From Candidatus Brocadiaceae bacterium (GTDB lineage Bacteria; Planctomycetota; Brocadiia; SM23-32): 25,080 bases of DNA. Below, piece by piece: positions 1 through 7,429 of the stretch. The stretch's first letter is position 1, and every line of letters starts with the position of its first letter. The notes beneath the pieces are model-generated. The model was given only the letters and a program-made list of their open reading frames with translations, was not told where the DNA came from and searched no databases. The translations under genes were made by a program, and so were the position numbers. The DNA lies in contig JAUWZH010000005.1 in the NCBI GenBank assembly GCA_030615435.1, forward strand, positions 1 to 25,080, given 5' to 3'.

Positions 1-324
1 ATTCCAAGCATCGGGAGGCTTCGAAGGCTTGCTTCATCCGAGAGAAGGGTGGCCTTGTGGCCACCGAGCGAAGGATTGCGCGGGAATCTGACGTTGCCGG
101 TTCTGCGCCGCGCTTGCCTCATAAGTGGGGGCAGCGAGGGAGGTTATGACCCTTTTGATGATACCCCAAACCATGTGACGCTGAGATGCGTCGTAACCAC
201 TGGATAGTCAATTGGTTGCATCCGGCTCAACAACATTTGATGACGGAAGCACCCCTTTTGCGCCGAGGTAGGGCTGCGGCGAAATGCAGCCCCCGAAAAA
301 GACGCCCAAACGCCTTTTCCCCCC

Positions 325-353
325 TTGACGGATCGCAGGGGAGGCCCTACACT
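325..353 (+). promoter_or_regulatory. Sigma-70-like promoter upstream of the adenylating-enzyme/desulfurase pair
   Basis: The -35 box TTGACG (325-330, 5 of 6 matches to consensus) and the -10 box TACACT (348-353, 4 of 6) are separated by exactly 17 bases. Transcription would begin near 360 and leave a leader of about 370 bases before the ATG at 733. Two CTTACGA heptamers lie just downstream, around 369-395; the second sits in a small dyad, CACT-TACG-AGTG, and they could form an operator. It is the best plus-strand promoter seen before the first gene, but the distance makes the assignment uncertain. Confidence 0.45.
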
Positions 354-435
354 GCGCTCTCAGTAGTGCTTACGAACGCTGAACACTTACGAGTGGACAT
401 TCGCGCCTTCTCGACTTAACCAATCGAGATAGCTT

Positions 436-659
436 TAGATACGTTGTGCACGCTGGCATGGATTCCGCTCTTCTCGAAAGGGCGGTGATCGGCGTGGGAA
501 GCGGACACAAAGGTCAGCGATCATTTTCTCGCGCCGCTCTTCAGGAGATACCTCGTAGGGGCTGAATCTCCCGAATACGATGGCGAAGGGAGCTTCTATG
601 AGTGTGCCTGTTGTGTGCCCAAGAAACAGGCTCGATGCGGGATCACAGAAAAACCCGAC
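436..659 (-). pseudogene. Possible gene remnant, faintly amine-oxidase-like
   Basis: Read on the minus strand from about 659 to the TAA at 436-438, one frame gives a protein-like stretch that includes FGRFSPYEVSPEERREKMI and ADLCVRF. The pattern of a hydrophobic strand followed by SPEERREK..ADL..RF recalls flavin monoamine-oxidase-type proteins, where a similar helix precedes a partially conserved FG motif. No start codon with a ribosome binding site is visible, the frame is closed upstream by a TAG near 727, and no FAD-binding motif is present. If real it is a fragment of a decayed gene. The recognition is weak and a chance open frame is quite possible. Confidence 0.2.
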
Positions 660-732
660 GCCATCCCGCCGCGTCCCCGCTCCGCCAACCCTGCCTGACG
701 TCCAGCTTTCGACAAAGCCAAGCCTCTAGGTC

Positions 733-2205
733 ATGATGAACAACCCCGGCGAGAGATGGCCGAACGTGCAGAAAGCTTTTGAGGAAGCGGTCAACTCTAC
801 CATCATGCCGCTCGTGGTTTCCCTTGGGATCGGCGACTATTGGAAACGTTACCATGAGCTGCTGAGGGCGGACCGCCTGCCTTCCGAGGCCCTGGCGGAA
901 CGCCAGTGGCGCGCATTCAAATCGCTTTTGACGCACGCCTGGGACAGTGTGCCGCTGTATCGGGACGCAATGGAGAACGCGGGTTTCACACCCGGTGACG
1001 TAGACACCCGAGCCGACCTGGTCAAGCTGTCCACCATAGACAAGAGGTCCATCGTTTCAGCCTTTCCCGACAGAATGACATCGAGGACATCGAACAGAGA
1101 GCAATGGCGTTATCGCTCGACGTCGGGCACTGCTTTCCGCATCATGTCGGTCACCGACTATTCTGCCCGCCAGTGGCGCTACGCTCTGCATTTGCGTTCC
1201 ATGCGCATTGCGGCCGACTGGCAGGTCGGCATGCGACAAGTCGTCATCCGCACTCAGGCGTGCACCGAAGCCTGTTCTGCAAGCGGGCAAGAGGAGTACG
1301 GCGACGCCCCTCGGGCCATGCTGCCGGTCGAGCGGGAATGGCCTCCTTTCGGATTCGCTCAGCTTACATTGCAGGAAACACAACTGCCTCCTCTGGCGGG
1401 CCGGGGCACCCTTGTCCCGGATGAGGTGCTTGACGATTGCCTCCGGCGGATCGAGCTTGCGGAGCCGTATCTGCTGCGGGGGTTGCCAACGTTTCTTCTT
1501 CTCATCGCCAGGCGCCTGAAGGCGGCGAACACGAGAGCGCCGAGCGTCCAGCGCATCGTCGTCCAGGACTCTCTGGCGCCTGTGGAAATGAAGCAAGAGA
1601 TCGCGGAGACGTTCGGCTGCGAGGTCAGGGAGACATATGGATCGTCAGAGCTCGGCAGCATGGCGGCGGAATGCGAGAGGGGGTGGCTGCATGTGGCGAG
1701 CGACCTGTTCATGATAGAGATCCTTCGCACGGACAACACCGCCGCGGAGCCGAACGAGACGGGAGTGGTAACCGTGACCTCTATGGCCAATTACGCGATG
1801 CCTGTGATCCGGTATCGCCTGGGGGACCTGGGACGCCTTGTGCCAGGGGATTGTCCGTGCGGGCGCAACACCCCGCGCATTGTCATTGATGGGCGCGTGC
1901 ACGAATCTCTGCAGTCCGGCGCGCGGTTCGTCACGCCTCGGGACCTGAGTCGCGCGGTCCACAGTTTCCCCGGCGTGGAACACTTCAAGCTCGTCGAACA
2001 CACGCCCGAGCGGCTGACGCTCGAGGTGGAGCCGTCAGCCGGAACGGCGCTGGATTCACCCCGGCTGCGCGACGTTGTCAAAGAGCTGCTGGGGCCCGGG
2101 CGAAGCGTTCAAGTTCGGACGGTCGAGGCCATATGGCCCGAAGAGTCCGGCAAATTCGCCTTCGTGAAATCCTTGCCGCGAGACCATCATCCCCGCGAAG
2201 CGTGA
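733..2205 (+). CDS. PaaK/CapK-like adenylate-forming enzyme (phenylacetate-CoA ligase family)
   Basis: This 490-aa protein belongs to the PaaK/CapK branch of the ANL (adenylate-forming) superfamily. Members activate a carboxylate with ATP, commonly to make an acyl-CoA in the cytoplasm; the substrate here is unknown. Visible motifs in order are an N-terminal helical region with the family-typical W.S.PLYRD (70-78), a phosphate-loop position STSGT (129-133), ETYGSSELG (300-308), YRLGD (361-365), a CPCGR motif (374-378) common in PaaK relatives, and a C-terminal SGKFAFVK with K474 in the place of the catalytic lysine. The phosphate loop is shortened: the usual TGxP that follows SSG/TSG is replaced by AFR, which may alter ATP use. 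Two ATGs start the frame (733 and 736) behind a weak AGG. The next gene follows after 49 bases and is probably cotranscribed. The family call is firm, the reaction is not. Confidence 0.82.
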   Translation: MMNNPGERWPNVQKAFEEAVNSTIMPLVVSLGIGDYWKRYHELLRADRLPSEALAERQWRAFKSLLTHAWDSVPLYRDAMENAGFTPGDVDTRADLVKLSTIDKRSIVSAFPDRMTSRTSNREQWRYRSTSGTAFRIMSVTDYSARQWRYALHLRSMRIAADWQVGMRQVVIRTQACTEACSASGQEEYGDAPRAMLPVEREWPPFGFAQLTLQETQLPPLAGRGTLVPDEVLDDCLRRIELAEPYLLRGLPTFLLLIARRLKAANTRAPSVQRIVVQDSLAPVEMKQEIAETFGCEVRETYGSSELGSMAAECERGWLHVASDLFMIEILRTDNTAAEPNETGVVTVTSMANYAMPVIRYRLGDLGRLVPGDCPCGRNTPRIVIDGRVHESLQSGARFVTPRDLSRAVHSFPGVEHFKLVEHTPERLTLEVEPSAGTALDSPRLRDVVKELLGPGRSVQVRTVEAIWPEESGKFAFVKSLPRDHHPREA

Positions 2206-2254
2206 TGGGATAACCCGCGAGCGCGAGTCGTGAGATTCAAAGGATGGCGCATCA

Positions 2255-3469
2255 ATGCGTGGAGAGGCTGTTTTCAGTGTGGATGAGATAAGGAAGGACT
2301 TCCCCGCGCTGGCGCGGACCGTCGACGGCAAGCCGCTTGTGTACCTGGATAACGCCGCTACGAGCCTCAGACCCGTTCAGGTCGTTGACGCTCTCGCGGA
2401 GTTCTATCGGACCTCGGTCGGCAGTGCCGACCGCGGCGCCCACCCTCTGGCGCGCGAGACAACCGCTCGATACCACGAGGCCAGATGCGCCGTCGCCCGG
2501 TTGATCGGCGCTGCGGAGGACGAAATCATTTTTGTGCGCAACAGCACCGAGGGGGTCAACTTGGTCGCGGCGGCTTTGCCGACTCTGCGACGTGGACACA
2601 TTGTGACTACGCTGGCAAACCATCATTCGAGCCTGCTCCCTTGGGCCGCGCACGGCAAGGCGCGACACGTGGGACTGAACAAAGACGGCACGCTGTCCAT
2701 TACGTCCCTGAAGGAGGCGCTTACGGCGGACGCAGCGCTGCTTTGCATGCCTCAGGTCAGCAATGCGATGGGGCTCCTGATGCCTGTGGAATACGCCGTT
2801 GAAATCGCAAAGAGAGCGGGCGCCCTTGTCCTCATTGACGGGGCTCAGTCCGTGCCCCATATGCCGGTTGACGTCAAGGCGCTCGACTGCGATTTCCTTG
2901 TGTTCAGCGGCCACAAAATGCTGGCGCCGTTCGGGATCGGCGTGTTGTATGGAAAACGAGAGCACCTGGACGCGATGCAGCCCTTTCTTCTCGGCGGCGG
3001 CATGATCGAATCTGTGCAGGCAAACCGATTCACAGTGAAGCCCCCCCCGGGAAAATTCGAGGCAGGCACGCCAAACGTGGGTGGCGCTGTCGCCCTGGCG
3101 ACGGCCATTGACTATCTCGAGGACATTGGTCTCGATAGAATTGATAATCACGTCACCGTTCTGGCCAGGTCCGCGCGGAGCAGCTTACGAGCAATTGACG
3201 GACTGACGGTATATGGCCCCGAGTCGGACGAGTTGGTCGGCTCGGCTGTTGCCTTTGGCTTCGAAGGCTTGGCGGCTCATGCGCTCGCCCTGATGTTGGC
3301 GAATCGATTTGGCATCCTGGTACGTTCCGGCTACCACTGTGCCGAGCCGTTTCATAAAGCGGTCGGCATCCCTCAGACGGTGCGTGCGTCCTTCTACCTC
3401 TATAACACCTCTGAAGAAGTCGGCCTGCTCGACCATGCGCTCAGGCACATTCAGGCAACGATAATGTGA
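2255..3469 (+). CDS. SufS-type (group II) cysteine desulfurase
   Basis: This 404-aa PLP enzyme of the class V aminotransferase fold should remove sulfur from L-cysteine as a protein persulfide. YLDNAATSLRP (30-40) is the family's opening motif; ANHHSS (121-126) carries the cofactor-stacking histidine; DGAQS (195-199) and SGHK (218-221) give the PLP aspartate and the Schiff-base lysine K221. SGYHCAEP (358-365) carries C362, the persulfide cysteine, and RASFYLYNT (377-385) is the usual SufS ending. Length is normal for SufS. The start is ATG 2255, with AAGGA roughly ten bases upstream. No sufB, sufC, sufD, sufE or sufU lies nearby; instead it follows an adenylate-forming enzyme, so it may supply sulfur for a dedicated modification rather than general Fe-S assembly. 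A kynureninase-like or epimerase role is less likely because the cysteine loop is intact. Confidence 0.88.
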   Translation: MRGEAVFSVDEIRKDFPALARTVDGKPLVYLDNAATSLRPVQVVDALAEFYRTSVGSADRGAHPLARETTARYHEARCAVARLIGAAEDEIIFVRNSTEGVNLVAAALPTLRRGHIVTTLANHHSSLLPWAAHGKARHVGLNKDGTLSITSLKEALTADAALLCMPQVSNAMGLLMPVEYAVEIAKRAGALVLIDGAQSVPHMPVDVKALDCDFLVFSGHKMLAPFGIGVLYGKREHLDAMQPFLLGGGMIESVQANRFTVKPPPGKFEAGTPNVGGAVALATAIDYLEDIGLDRIDNHVTVLARSARSSLRAIDGLTVYGPESDELVGSAVAFGFEGLAAHALALMLANRFGILVRSGYHCAEPFHKAVGIPQTVRASFYLYNTSEEVGLLDHALRHIQATIM

Positions 3470-3595
3470 CGGCGAGGAGAGAGAAGACGGGCAGCGCATG
3501 AGGTGCTCCCCATTGTCAAGACAGAAAACGGGTGAAGTTAAGATAGTCTCACCCTCCCACGCGATTGCTGCAAGCGGAAGGAGTCCGTAAGGGGA

Positions 3596-3666
3596 CTGGA
3601 GCCCCTCGGCGAGGGCAGAGTGGCCTCAACGTCCCTCCAGCGCACCCCGCACCAATCCAACCGCCC
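3596..3666. repeat. 71-bp direct repeat, copy 1
   Basis: This sequence matches 7359-7429 at 68 of 71 positions in the same orientation. It contains the hairpin-like core GCCCCTCGGCGAGGGC. Read on the minus strand it carries a diverged copy of the last 12 codons plus stop of the polyferredoxin gene (ending ALEGR-stop rather than ALGGR-stop) and about 30 bases downstream. Similarity ends abruptly on both sides. The two copies bracket the 1073-aa exported-protein gene. Confidence 0.9.
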
Positions 3667-3849
3667 TCATGGGCCCTTCGAGGACTCGGCCCGGTCGTAA
3701 AGGCGAACATTCTGCCGCTGAAGGTGCCTCTTGTCAAGGGCATGCCGCACGGGGTTTGGGGAAGGGGCATTTTCGGGGAACAAGGGGGGCGCAGGCGCGC
3801 ATTGAGAGAGACGGACCCCTCTATGTCCGCGGGGGCAAACACGCAGTAT

Positions 3850-3881
3850 CCCCGCCGAGGCGGGCGGGAACGGCCTCGGGG
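3850..3881. terminator. GC-rich hairpin cluster between convergent genes (possible bidirectional terminator)
   Basis: Two mutually exclusive hairpins can form: CCCGC-CGAG-GCGGG (3851-3864 region, extendable to a 6-bp stem) and CCGAGGC (3855-3861) with GCCTCGG (3873-3879). It lies about 55 bases beyond the stop codon of the exported-protein gene. There is no U-tract on either side, so intrinsic termination is only a guess. Confidence 0.3.
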
Positions 3882-3934
3882 TGTCAGCGCCCGATCACTC
3901 CCGTACACTGGCCTCGCCGCCTCGCGCCCGTTGC

Positions 3935-6900
3935 CTATTCTTCTTGCGGGAGGCGCACCCAGTGCAGGCGCGCACGCAGGCCGGTCTCTTCGAGCTGCAT
4001 GTTCAGGGACAGGTGGCCGAGGCCGCGCAGGAGACCGAACTCCCGGTCGCTGGGCTTGTGGGAGGGCTGCCTGGGGTTGATGATGTTGCCGAAGGCGGTG
4101 CTCTCAATCTCGCCGCCTTGCCACATCCACTCCCCCGGCCCGGGGTGCACCGGCGTGAACCCAAACAGGCGAGCATGTTGCGCGGCGGCCTCCTCGGGCG
4201 TTTTCGAGGCGCTCAGCAGCAGTGGATAGAGGTAGCCGATGCCCTGGACGGCGCCGGCTCGCTGCTGCTCGCCGGCGGTCATGAACAAAGCGGCCAACTC
4301 GGACTCGACTTCGCCGGGGTTTAGCCGAAGCAGCGCGCCGTTGAGCGGCGCTGGCCGCACGGCGCCTATGCCCGTGCGCTGGGACCAGGGCATGTTGCTG
4401 ATCACGAGATAGCCGTTTTCGACCGAGATGCCATAGCGCAGTTTGACAAGGCCCATCACGCTCAACGTGCACACCCAGGCATCACGGTCCTCCAGCTTGT
4501 AGAATTCCACCTGGAACCCTCGCTCCCGTCGAAGCGGGCGGTCCACGGCGGGCCGACGCCGCAGGATGTCCAGGACCTTTTCCTCGTCCTTCAGCTCCAC
4601 CAGAACCTTCGAAGGTCTGGTGAGCAGGGACAGAGCGGGGGGTATGGCCATCATTGCGCCGCGCACCTCCAGCACGTCGCCTCCGAACGCACCCAGGATG
4701 TCGCCGCTCCCCAGGCTTATGATGGGATCTGTGTCCCCGACCGCGAGGTGCACGGCCGGGCCGAGGTAATCAATGATGACTGGGTCAATGTGGGTGTAGC
4801 CCGCCAGGGCTTCGTACAGGCCTTTCGTCAACCCCAACCAGGCTTTCTCGCCCAGGTTCAGCGAACACATCAGCACGGGCTTGGGTGTGAGCTCCGGCAC
4901 GCGCAGCGGGACGCCGTCCTCCGCGTTCGCCAGCACCTCCCGCACCTGATCGTAGAGCCGGCTGTCCAGCAGGGGCAGGATGAAGGTCGTCAGCTCCGCC
5001 CCCTCGCCGGTGTCGTCGAGGCGCATGGCTATCGGGTCGAAGAACCGCCGCCAGAATCTGGAGTAGTTTCTTACGTAGCGCTTATAGGCTTTGGCCTCTT
5101 CCTCGGTGACCGTCTCGACCGGATTCTCCAGCAGGGACTTCAGCCGGGCCGGGGTGGCGTACTTCTTCGACTGCGCCACGAGGTCCTCGCGCAGGACGTA
5201 GTCGCGTCCGGCGAAGGCCTCGGGAACGTAACCCAGCTCGACCAACCGGGCCAGGGTCGCCGGTCCAGGCTGGCCGTCGGCCTTGAACAGAAGCGCCCCG
5301 GCGCTGAGGGCCTCCAGCTCTGCCCGCGCCTGCATGCGCCTGAGCTGTGCGATCTTGGTCTGTGGGCCGACCATCCGGCGGATGAACGGGTCGGAGAAGT
5401 AAACGTAAGCCACGGTTTCTTTCTCGACAGGGAGCTGCTCGAGCATGTAGCGGAACTCGGCGCTTCTGCCCAGACTGCCGAGCCCGCCGTTCTTGTGCAG
5501 CGCAACGACCCTCTGCAGTTCCTGCCGGTTGGTGCCGGCGAACAGCAGATCGCCGCTGAGGGCCCAGTAGACCGAGTCGCCCGTGGGGAGCGGGAGAGCC
5601 AGGACGGCGTCCTCGCTCAGGTTGCCGAGACCAATCAGTTGCAGCATCGGCCGCACGAGCCGGAGCTGAGAGATACGTGCGATCGCGGTAACCTCGGTGC
5701 CATCTATGAAGAACAGGTCCGGGAACACCAGCGCAAGCTCCTTGATGATCCCGCGCCCCAGGAACATCCGGACCCACTGCTCGGTCAGCCCCAGCCGCGC
5801 CAGGTAGCGCGCCTTCAGATCGTAGCGGATGCTGTTCCACGTCAGGGCGGCGCCTGAGTCGGAGAGGAAATCTCCGCTGCGGTCCAGGATGTCCACCGTG
5901 TCGCCGGGCCTCGCGAGATAGACGAAGAAGCGGTCGGGCGGGACGCAGTCGGCGAGCGGCAAGCGGCCGCCGGTGCGACCCATCAGCATCTCCTCGAAGG
6001 GGTGGGACTTGACCTCCACGCCATGGATGTCGACGACGGCTACGGTCTCGTCCTGCTTCGGCTTGCCTTCCGGGGGCCCCAGCACCTGCATCTGGAGGGT
6101 TTCGCGGACCGCGGCCCGGCCGCCGAGCACGTTGAAGACGTTGGTGGTCGTCCTCCGCGCACGCCGGTCCCTTACGTGCCGCTTGAATGCCTCTGTACCG
6201 TAAAGTTGCTCATGCCGCGCGAGCCACGCGCGCAGCACGGGCGCGTCAGCGCGGGAGACCAGCGGAAGCCACCGCCGCGCCCTTGCCCCGGCCCATTCGG
6301 CCAACAGTTCGGCCTCGCCGGGCGCGGGTTCGCTGAAGTCCCACAGACACGCAGTCTCCTCGCGGGTGACGGCATTGCCGAGCATCAGTTTCACGCTGCC
6401 GCCCGCGCCCCGGTTTGTCAGGGCGGCGACCGTGTAGCGGTAAGTCTGCGCCCGGGCAGGCGTCTCTTCGAGCTGAGCGGGCCAGACGGGGCTGATTGTG
6501 AGGTCGTACCTCTTGACCAGCTCTGCATCAATCTCCTGCCGCACGCAGCGGCGGTCGGTGAAGAGCACCCAATGTTTCCCGTCGTCCACGTACGGCCTCA
6601 GCTCCAGCACCAGCGGCCGGGCGTTGCGTCGGCTCGGCCTGTCCGTCTCCGGATCGAAATCAAAGGGGACGTTGGGAATGAGGAAAGCGTACGGACCCGC
6701 CACGCCCCTTTCCCTGTCTTCGGCCCATGGCGACCCCTGCCACTGCTCGATCCGGCGTGAGTACTTCTCTCCATCAACATCCGAGAACGCCACCGGCCCC
6801 ACACCGTCGTGCGCGCGGGCATAGTCCGCCAGCGCCTGCCAGAAGCGGCGCAAGCGAGATCGCCCCCTTTCGTTTTTTCTTTGTCGCTCCGCCTCTTCAA

Positions 6901-7156
6901 TCCTGCGTCCAAGCGTCTGCTGGAGCGCCTCTTCCGGGGGGATCAAGTGCACCTGCCGCAGGGGCGCTTCGGGGCCCGGCTCGGGACACGTCCAGATCCC
7001 CTCCGCAGGCAGATCCACACTTCCCCGGACAACGGTTAAGCCGAGCTTCGGGTGGGTGAAAGCAGCGGTGTCCTGCACCACGACCTGATCGGCGGCGAGA
7101 ACGGATGCCGCCACAAGGAACCAACAGAGCACCAGTGTTCTGCCAAAAGATCTCAT
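3935..7156 (-). CDS. Large exported protein of unknown function (DUF3352-like organisation)
   Basis: This 1073-aa protein begins with a clear Sec signal peptide (MRSFGRTLVLCWFLVAASVLA, cleavage likely after VLA at 21-22; no lipobox cysteine), so it is probably periplasmic or surface-exposed. No later membrane segment is evident. I do not recognise an enzyme motif. The middle and C-terminal parts have repeated modules that alternate strands and helices, with phrases such as VPPDRFFVYLARPGD and FIDGTEVTAIARIS, a style seen in large DUF3352-like bacterial proteins; that link is a weak impression. The N-terminal third is basic and helical (residues 80-120). The ATG at 7156 follows a strong GAGAGGGGG Shine-Dalgarno, and the gene has its own promoter at 7217-7244. 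It lies downstream of the polyferredoxin gene on the same strand and is bracketed by the 71-bp repeat. Confidence 0.85.
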   Translation of the reverse strand: MRSFGRTLVLCWFLVAASVLAADQVVVQDTAAFTHPKLGLTVVRGSVDLPAEGIWTCPEPGPEAPLRQVHLIPPEEALQQTLGRRIEEAERQRKNERGRSRLRRFWQALADYARAHDGVGPVAFSDVDGEKYSRRIEQWQGSPWAEDRERGVAGPYAFLIPNVPFDFDPETDRPSRRNARPLVLELRPYVDDGKHWVLFTDRRCVRQEIDAELVKRYDLTISPVWPAQLEETPARAQTYRYTVAALTNRGAGGSVKLMLGNAVTREETACLWDFSEPAPGEAELLAEWAGARARRWLPLVSRADAPVLRAWLARHEQLYGTEAFKRHVRDRRARRTTTNVFNVLGGRAAVRETLQMQVLGPPEGKPKQDETVAVVDIHGVEVKSHPFEEMLMGRTGGRLPLADCVPPDRFFVYLARPGDTVDILDRSGDFLSDSGAALTWNSIRYDLKARYLARLGLTEQWVRMFLGRGIIKELALVFPDLFFIDGTEVTAIARISQLRLVRPMLQLIGLGNLSEDAVLALPLPTGDSVYWALSGDLLFAGTNRQELQRVVALHKNGGLGSLGRSAEFRYMLEQLPVEKETVAYVYFSDPFIRRMVGPQTKIAQLRRMQARAELEALSAGALLFKADGQPGPATLARLVELGYVPEAFAGRDYVLREDLVAQSKKYATPARLKSLLENPVETVTEEEAKAYKRYVRNYSRFWRRFFDPIAMRLDDTGEGAELTTFILPLLDSRLYDQVREVLANAEDGVPLRVPELTPKPVLMCSLNLGEKAWLGLTKGLYEALAGYTHIDPVIIDYLGPAVHLAVGDTDPIISLGSGDILGAFGGDVLEVRGAMMAIPPALSLLTRPSKVLVELKDEEKVLDILRRRPAVDRPLRRERGFQVEFYKLEDRDAWVCTLSVMGLVKLRYGISVENGYLVISNMPWSQRTGIGAVRPAPLNGALLRLNPGEVESELAALFMTAGEQQRAGAVQGIGYLYPLLLSASKTPEEAAAQHARLFGFTPVHPGPGEWMWQGGEIESTAFGNIINPRQPSHKPSDREFGLLRGLGHLSLNMQLEETGLRARLHWVRLPQEE

Positions 7157-7216
7157 GCGTGCCCCCTCTCGGAAAAGAATCCTCGATCACAACGCCTTGT
7201 GCCGACCTGTGGCTTC

Positions 7217-7244
7217 AGTATAGCCAGCGCGCCCGACATTGCAA
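7217..7244 (-). promoter_or_regulatory. Sigma-70-like promoter of the exported-protein gene
   Basis: On the minus strand TTGCAA (7239-7244, 4 of 6) is followed after 16 bases by TATACT (7217-7222, 5 of 6). Initiation near 7210 gives a leader of about 54 bases that ends in the strong ribosome binding site before the ATG at 7156. The gene can therefore be transcribed independently of the upstream lpxB-polyferredoxin unit. Confidence 0.6.
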
Positions 7245-7358
7245 GACGGACCAAGAAAGAGGGGAAACCCTGAACAAAGAGACGGAACCCAGGTGCCCGT
7301 GCTGGAGGATTGGAAGGAATCCCCTGCCGTGAAAGACAGCGAAGACGGCCCCTACCGC

Positions 7359-7429
7359 CTGGAGCCCCTCGGCGAGGGCAGAGTGGCCTCAACGTCCCCC
7401 CAGCGCGTCCCGCACCAATCCAACCGCCC
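7359..7429. repeat. 71-bp direct repeat, copy 2 (overlaps a gene 3' end)
   Basis: This is the second copy, 68 of 71 identical to 3596-3666. About 40 bases of it form the last codons and TGA stop of the polyferredoxin-DUF6599 gene, and the rest lies downstream of the stop. Either the repeat spread from this gene end, or a dispersed repeat supplied the present C-terminus of the protein. Confidence 0.9.

Larger units (their letters stand above)
1..732. other. Gene-poor leading region
   Basis: No confident gene is visible here. Frame 1 is open from the left edge to a TAG at 205-207; its last residues (YDPFDDTPNHVTLRCVVTTG) faintly resemble the C-terminal end of formylglycine-generating-enzyme (SUMF1-like) domains, so an upstream gene might end here, but its codon use is poor. 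A perfect 7-bp hairpin (GGTGGCC, loop TTGT, GGCCACC) lies at 48-65. A sigma-70-like promoter lies at 325-353 and a possible decayed reading frame lies on the minus strand at 436-659. The 77-aa plus-strand frame at 186-419 is basic, low in typical protein composition and contains that promoter, so I do not call it. I see no tRNA or rRNA. Confidence 0.5.
3470..3934. other. Convergent intergenic spacer with repeat and hairpins
   Basis: This spacer separates the 3' ends of the desulfurase gene (plus strand) and the large exported-protein gene (minus strand). It holds a weak dyad GGGTGA...TCACCC (3530-3535 and 3549-3554), the first copy of a 71-bp direct repeat (3596-3666), and a GC-rich palindrome cluster at 3850-3880. 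Reading frames that cross it on both strands are rich in R, P and G, lack ribosome binding sites and run over the repeat, so none is called as a gene. Confidence 0.6.

Noticed and set aside
48..65. Perfect hairpin GGTGGCC-TTGT-GGCCACC as a terminator
   Set aside because: No T-run follows and no confident gene ends just before it, so I only record it as a hairpin.
186..419. 77-codon open frame on the plus strand
   Set aside because: No ribosome binding site, arginine-rich composition, and the best promoter of the region lies inside it.
3549..4229. Overlapping frames of 119-186 codons on both strands
   Set aside because: They run over the 71-bp repeat, GC-rich palindromes and the end of the exported-protein gene, with R/P/G-rich low-complexity translations.
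4748..5857. 369-codon open frame on the plus strand
   Set aside because: It is antisense to the exported-protein gene, whose signal peptide, Shine-Dalgarno and promoter support the minus strand.
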